From NCBI GenBank assembly GCA_001263235.1, contig LGRD01000003.1, positions 1-37,725 on the forward strand: a stretch of DNA of 37,725 nucleotides, read 5' to 3'. The position numbers and the translations under genes were made by a program. This DNA comes from Methylibium sp. NZG. Its GTDB lineage: Bacteria; Pseudomonadota; Gammaproteobacteria; Burkholderiales; Burkholderiaceae_C. The notes beneath the pieces were generated by a model that saw only the letters and a list, made by a program, of their open reading frames with translations, was not told where the DNA came from and did not search any database. Shown here in pieces: positions 35,685 to 37,725 of the stretch (the stretch's first letter is position 1; each line of letters opens with the position of its first letter).

Positions 35685-36827
35685 ATGCAGCTGAGCGAAG
35701 ACCACCGCGCCGTGCAAGACGCCGTGCGCGCGTATGTGCAAGACCGCATCGCCCCGAACGCCGCGCGCTGGGACAAGGAGCACCACTTCCCCGCCACCGA
35801 GCTGAAAGGCCTGGCGGCACTCGGCTGCTACGGCGTGGCCGTGCCCACCGAGTGGGACGGCGCGGGGCTCGACTACCTGGCGCTCGCCGTCATCATCGAA
35901 GAGATCGCGGCCGGCGACGGCGGCACCTCCACCGTCATCAGCGTCAACAACTGCCCGGTATGCAGCATCTTGATGGCGTGGGCGAGCGATGCGCAGAAGG
36001 CGCAGTGGCTCAAACCGCTGGCGCGCGGCGACATGCTCGGCGCCTTTTGCCTGACCGAGCCGCATGTGGGCTCGCAGGCCGACGGGTTGAAGACGACCGC
36101 CACATTGGTCAAGAGCGAAGTGGGCCACGACTACGTGCTCAACGGCGTCAAGCAGTTCATCACCAGCGGGAAGAACGGTGATGTCGCCATCGTGATGGCC
36201 GTGACCGACAAGGCGGCTGGCAAGCGAGGCATCAGCGCCTTCATCGTGCCGACGACCACGCCCGGCTACACCGTTGCGCGCATCGAAGACAAGCTCGGCC
36301 AGCACAGCAGCGACACCGCACAGATCGTGTTTGAGAACTGCCGCGTGCCAGCCGCCAACCTCGTCGGCGAAGAAGGGCTGGGCTTGAAGATCGCACTCAG
36401 CGGCCTGGAGGGCGGGCGCATCGGCATCGCCGCGCAGAGCATCGGCATGGCGCGCGCCGCGTTCGACGCCGCGCTGCGCTACTCGAAAGAACGCGTCGCC
36501 TTCGGCAAGCCGATCTTCGAGCACCAGGCGCTGCAGTTCCGCCTGGCCGACATGGCGACGAACATCGAGGCCGCGCGCCAGTTGACGCACCACGCCGCGG
36601 GCCTGAAAGATGCCGGCCTGCCCTGCCTGAAGGAAGCCGCGATGGCCAAACTCTTTGCCAGCGAGATGGCAGAAAAAGTGTGCAGCGCCGCGATCCAGGT
36701 GTTCGGCGGGTATGGTTATGTGAGCGACTTTCCCGTCGAGCGCATTTATCGCGACGTGCGTGTGTGCCAGATTTATGAGGGCACGAGTGACGTGCAGAAA
36801 ATTCTGATCGGGCGGGCGTTGGCCTAG
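35685..36827 (+). CDS. Acyl-CoA dehydrogenase, likely short/branched-chain
   Basis: This FAD acyl-CoA dehydrogenase has [20 protein letters not shown] at the N-terminus, [13 protein letters not shown], the ITSGKNGD loop and [20 protein letters not shown] at the end. The catalytic base is at the common C-terminal place, Glu365 in [10 protein letters not shown], unlike LiuA. Length is 380 aa. ATG 35685 is chosen because it gives the family N-terminus; the frame extends 30 codons upstream without similarity. It probably acts on butyryl-, isobutyryl- or 2-methylbutyryl-CoA, consistent with the branched-chain genes around it. Its stop overlaps the stop of the convergent integrase by 4 bases. Confidence 0.9.
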   Translation: MQLSEDHRAVQDAVRAYVQDRIAPNAARWDKEHHFPATELKGLAALGCYGVAVPTEWDGAGLDYLALAVIIEEIAAGDGGTSTVISVNNCPVCSILMAWASDAQKAQWLKPLARGDMLGAFCLTEPHVGSQADGLKTTATLVKSEVGHDYVLNGVKQFITSGKNGDVAIVMAVTDKAAGKRGISAFIVPTTTPGYTVARIEDKLGQHSSDTAQIVFENCRVPAANLVGEEGLGLKIALSGLEGGRIGIAAQSIGMARAAFDAALRYSKERVAFGKPIFEHQALQFRLADMATNIEAARQLTHHAAGLKDAGLPCLKEAAMAKLFASEMAEKVCSAAIQVFGGYGYVSDFPVERIYRDVRVCQIYEGTSDVQKILIGRALA

Positions 36828-37651
36828 ATCTGATCCAACGGGCTGCGCACCCCGCGCCCGCCACGGTTGAGCACGTGGGTGTAGACCATCGTGGTCTTCA
36901 CGTCTGCGTGGCCCAGCAACTCTTGCACAGTGCGGATGTCGTAGCCGGCCTGCAGCATGTGGGTGGCAAACGAGTGGCGCAGCACGTGAGGCGAGCAGGG
37001 CTTGTCGATGCCCGCACGCCGTGCCGCGACGGTGACCGCCTTCTGCACCGACGCCTCGTTCAGGTGGTGGCGCATCACCTGCCCGGTGCGCGGGTCGGCA
37101 GACACCTTTGCGCTAGGGAACACCCACTGCCAGCCCCAGGCGCGCGACTCGCTCGGGTACTTCTGTGCCAGCGCATGCGGCATCCACACCTCCCCCAGGC
37201 CGTCGGCCAAGTCCCGGCCGTGGAGCGTCTTCACGCGCACCAGATGGTCGCGCAACGGCAGCAGCAGGTTTTCGGGCAGCACGGTCACACGGTCCTTGCC
37301 GCCCTTGCCACTGCGCACGATCAACTCGCGCCGCTCGAAGCCCACGTCCTTCACACGCAGGCGTAGCCCCTCGAGCAGCCGCATGCCCGTGCCGTAGAGC
37401 AGCGCGGCCACCAAGCCCATCGTGCCGCTGAGTTCGTGCAACAGCGAGCGCACCTCGCCGTGCGTCAACACCACCGGCAGGCGGCGCTTCTCTTTCGCAG
37501 CCACGATCTCGTCCATCCACGGAAGATCGAACTGCAGCACCACGCGGTAGAGAAACAGCAACGCCGACTTAGCCTGGTTCTGCGTCGACGGCGCCACGTT
37601 TCGGTCAACCGCCAGGTGCGTGAGGAACGCCATCACCTCCGCGCCGCCCAT
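36824..37651 (-). pseudogene. intI: Integron integrase (IntI-type tyrosine recombinase), N-terminus frameshifted
   Basis: The catalytic domain is intact: Arg91 ([16 protein letters not shown]), Lys119, His222-x2-Arg225 ([12 protein letters not shown]), His248 and Tyr257 ([17 protein letters not shown]). The extra segment [17 protein letters not shown] (about 164-180) is specific to integron integrases and absent from XerC/XerD. The 275-residue ORF lacks about 60 N-terminal residues. Upstream codons still read KRHPAD in frame, but a TGA (37691-37693) follows. Beyond it WDLKRI-like text continues in another frame, as expected after a 2-base loss in Trp-Val-Lys-Arg-Phe-Ile. It is probably inactive, although an internal start could give a shortened protein. 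attI and cassettes would lie to the right, outside the window. Confidence 0.75.
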
Positions 37652-37725
37652 GTCTGCGGGATGACGCTTGGGGAGACAGCGGGATGCGCTTCAGATCCCA
37701 AAACGCTAGCGCGTGTACAGCACAC

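Noticed and set aside
36824-37651. Calling the recombinase XerC or XerD
   Set aside because: The WGWQWVFPS insertion and the [14 protein letters not shown] tail are integron-integrase features not found in Xer proteins.
37652-37725. Possible LexA box or attI upstream of the integrase
   Set aside because: CTGTACAC and GCTAGCG are present, but there is no CTGT-N8-ACAG pattern and no clear GTTRRRY core. The region still shows degraded integrase coding similarity.

Overview
The window is high-GC DNA with strongly G/C-ending codons. Its gene content fits a betaproteobacterium of the order Burkholderiales, probably a Comamonadaceae or Rubrivivax/Leptothrix-like lineage. The support is HslV with a short Met-Glu-x-x-His-Gly propeptide, a DksA without a zinc-finger cysteine set, fused isobutyryl-CoA mutase (IcmF), type III pantothenate kinase, a LiuR-type MerR regulator next to isovaleryl-CoA dehydrogenase, and AceK. 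The genus call is inference. No rRNA, tRNA or CRISPR array was seen.

Layout. 1-570: accessory-looking edge with the 3' end of a DUF2442 gene and an unknown ORF with weaker GC3. 583-4776 (minus): PPK2 polyphosphate kinase followed by icmF, behind a 22-bp perfect palindrome. 4935-6441 (plus): an unknown protein and coaX. 6565-12668 (minus): cobW-type GTPase, dksA with a very long Lys/Pro/Ala tail, a double-STAS protein, hslV and hslU. 12838-15434 (plus): corC and lnt, overlapping. 15537-18165 (minus): D-aminoacylase-type amidohydrolase and a BASS-family transporter. 18327-23242 (plus): glyQ, a vapBC-type toxin-antitoxin pair, glyS, a DUF433/truncated DUF5615 pair and gmhB. 23366-25938 (plus): plsC-type acyltransferase, YgjP-like metallopeptidase and a DUF456 membrane protein. 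25966-27039 (minus): MBL-fold hydrolase. 27102-36827 (plus): liuR, a hotdog thioesterase, liuA (isovaleryl-CoA dehydrogenase), a shortened transaldolase-like protein, DUF1653, a beta-carbonic anhydrase, aceK, thiolase, SDR, LysE-type exporter and a second acyl-CoA dehydrogenase. 36824-37725 (minus): integron integrase with a frameshifted N-terminus, cut by the window edge.

How the genes work together. A large part of the window concerns branched-chain acyl-CoA and acetyl-CoA handling: IcmF, LiuA, thiolase, acyl-CoA dehydrogenase, thioesterase, AceK (which sets the glyoxylate/TCA split) and carbonic anhydrase. A nearly identical 16-bp palindrome (15 of 16 bases) lies upstream of PPK2-icmF and between the MBL gene and liuR, about 22 kb apart. 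I infer one LiuR-type regulon covering both. The remainder is housekeeping: protein quality control, stringent response, lipoprotein acylation, glycyl-tRNA synthetase, LPS heptose and phospholipid synthesis.

Signs of gene flow are concentrated in two places. The glyQ-glyS-gmhB stretch carries one intact and one broken toxin-antitoxin pair, and the 3' half of glyS changes codon usage. The right edge carries the integrase remnant. Several hairpin-rich intergenic repeats (near 6.5, 23.3, 25.2, 30.8 and 32.7 kb) look like dispersed REP-like elements, and two of them share an almost identical 3' end. I did not find a clearly new multi-gene system. The strongest leads are the shared operator, the toxin-antitoxin pairs around glyS, and a transaldolase-like protein that has lost its catalytic segment.
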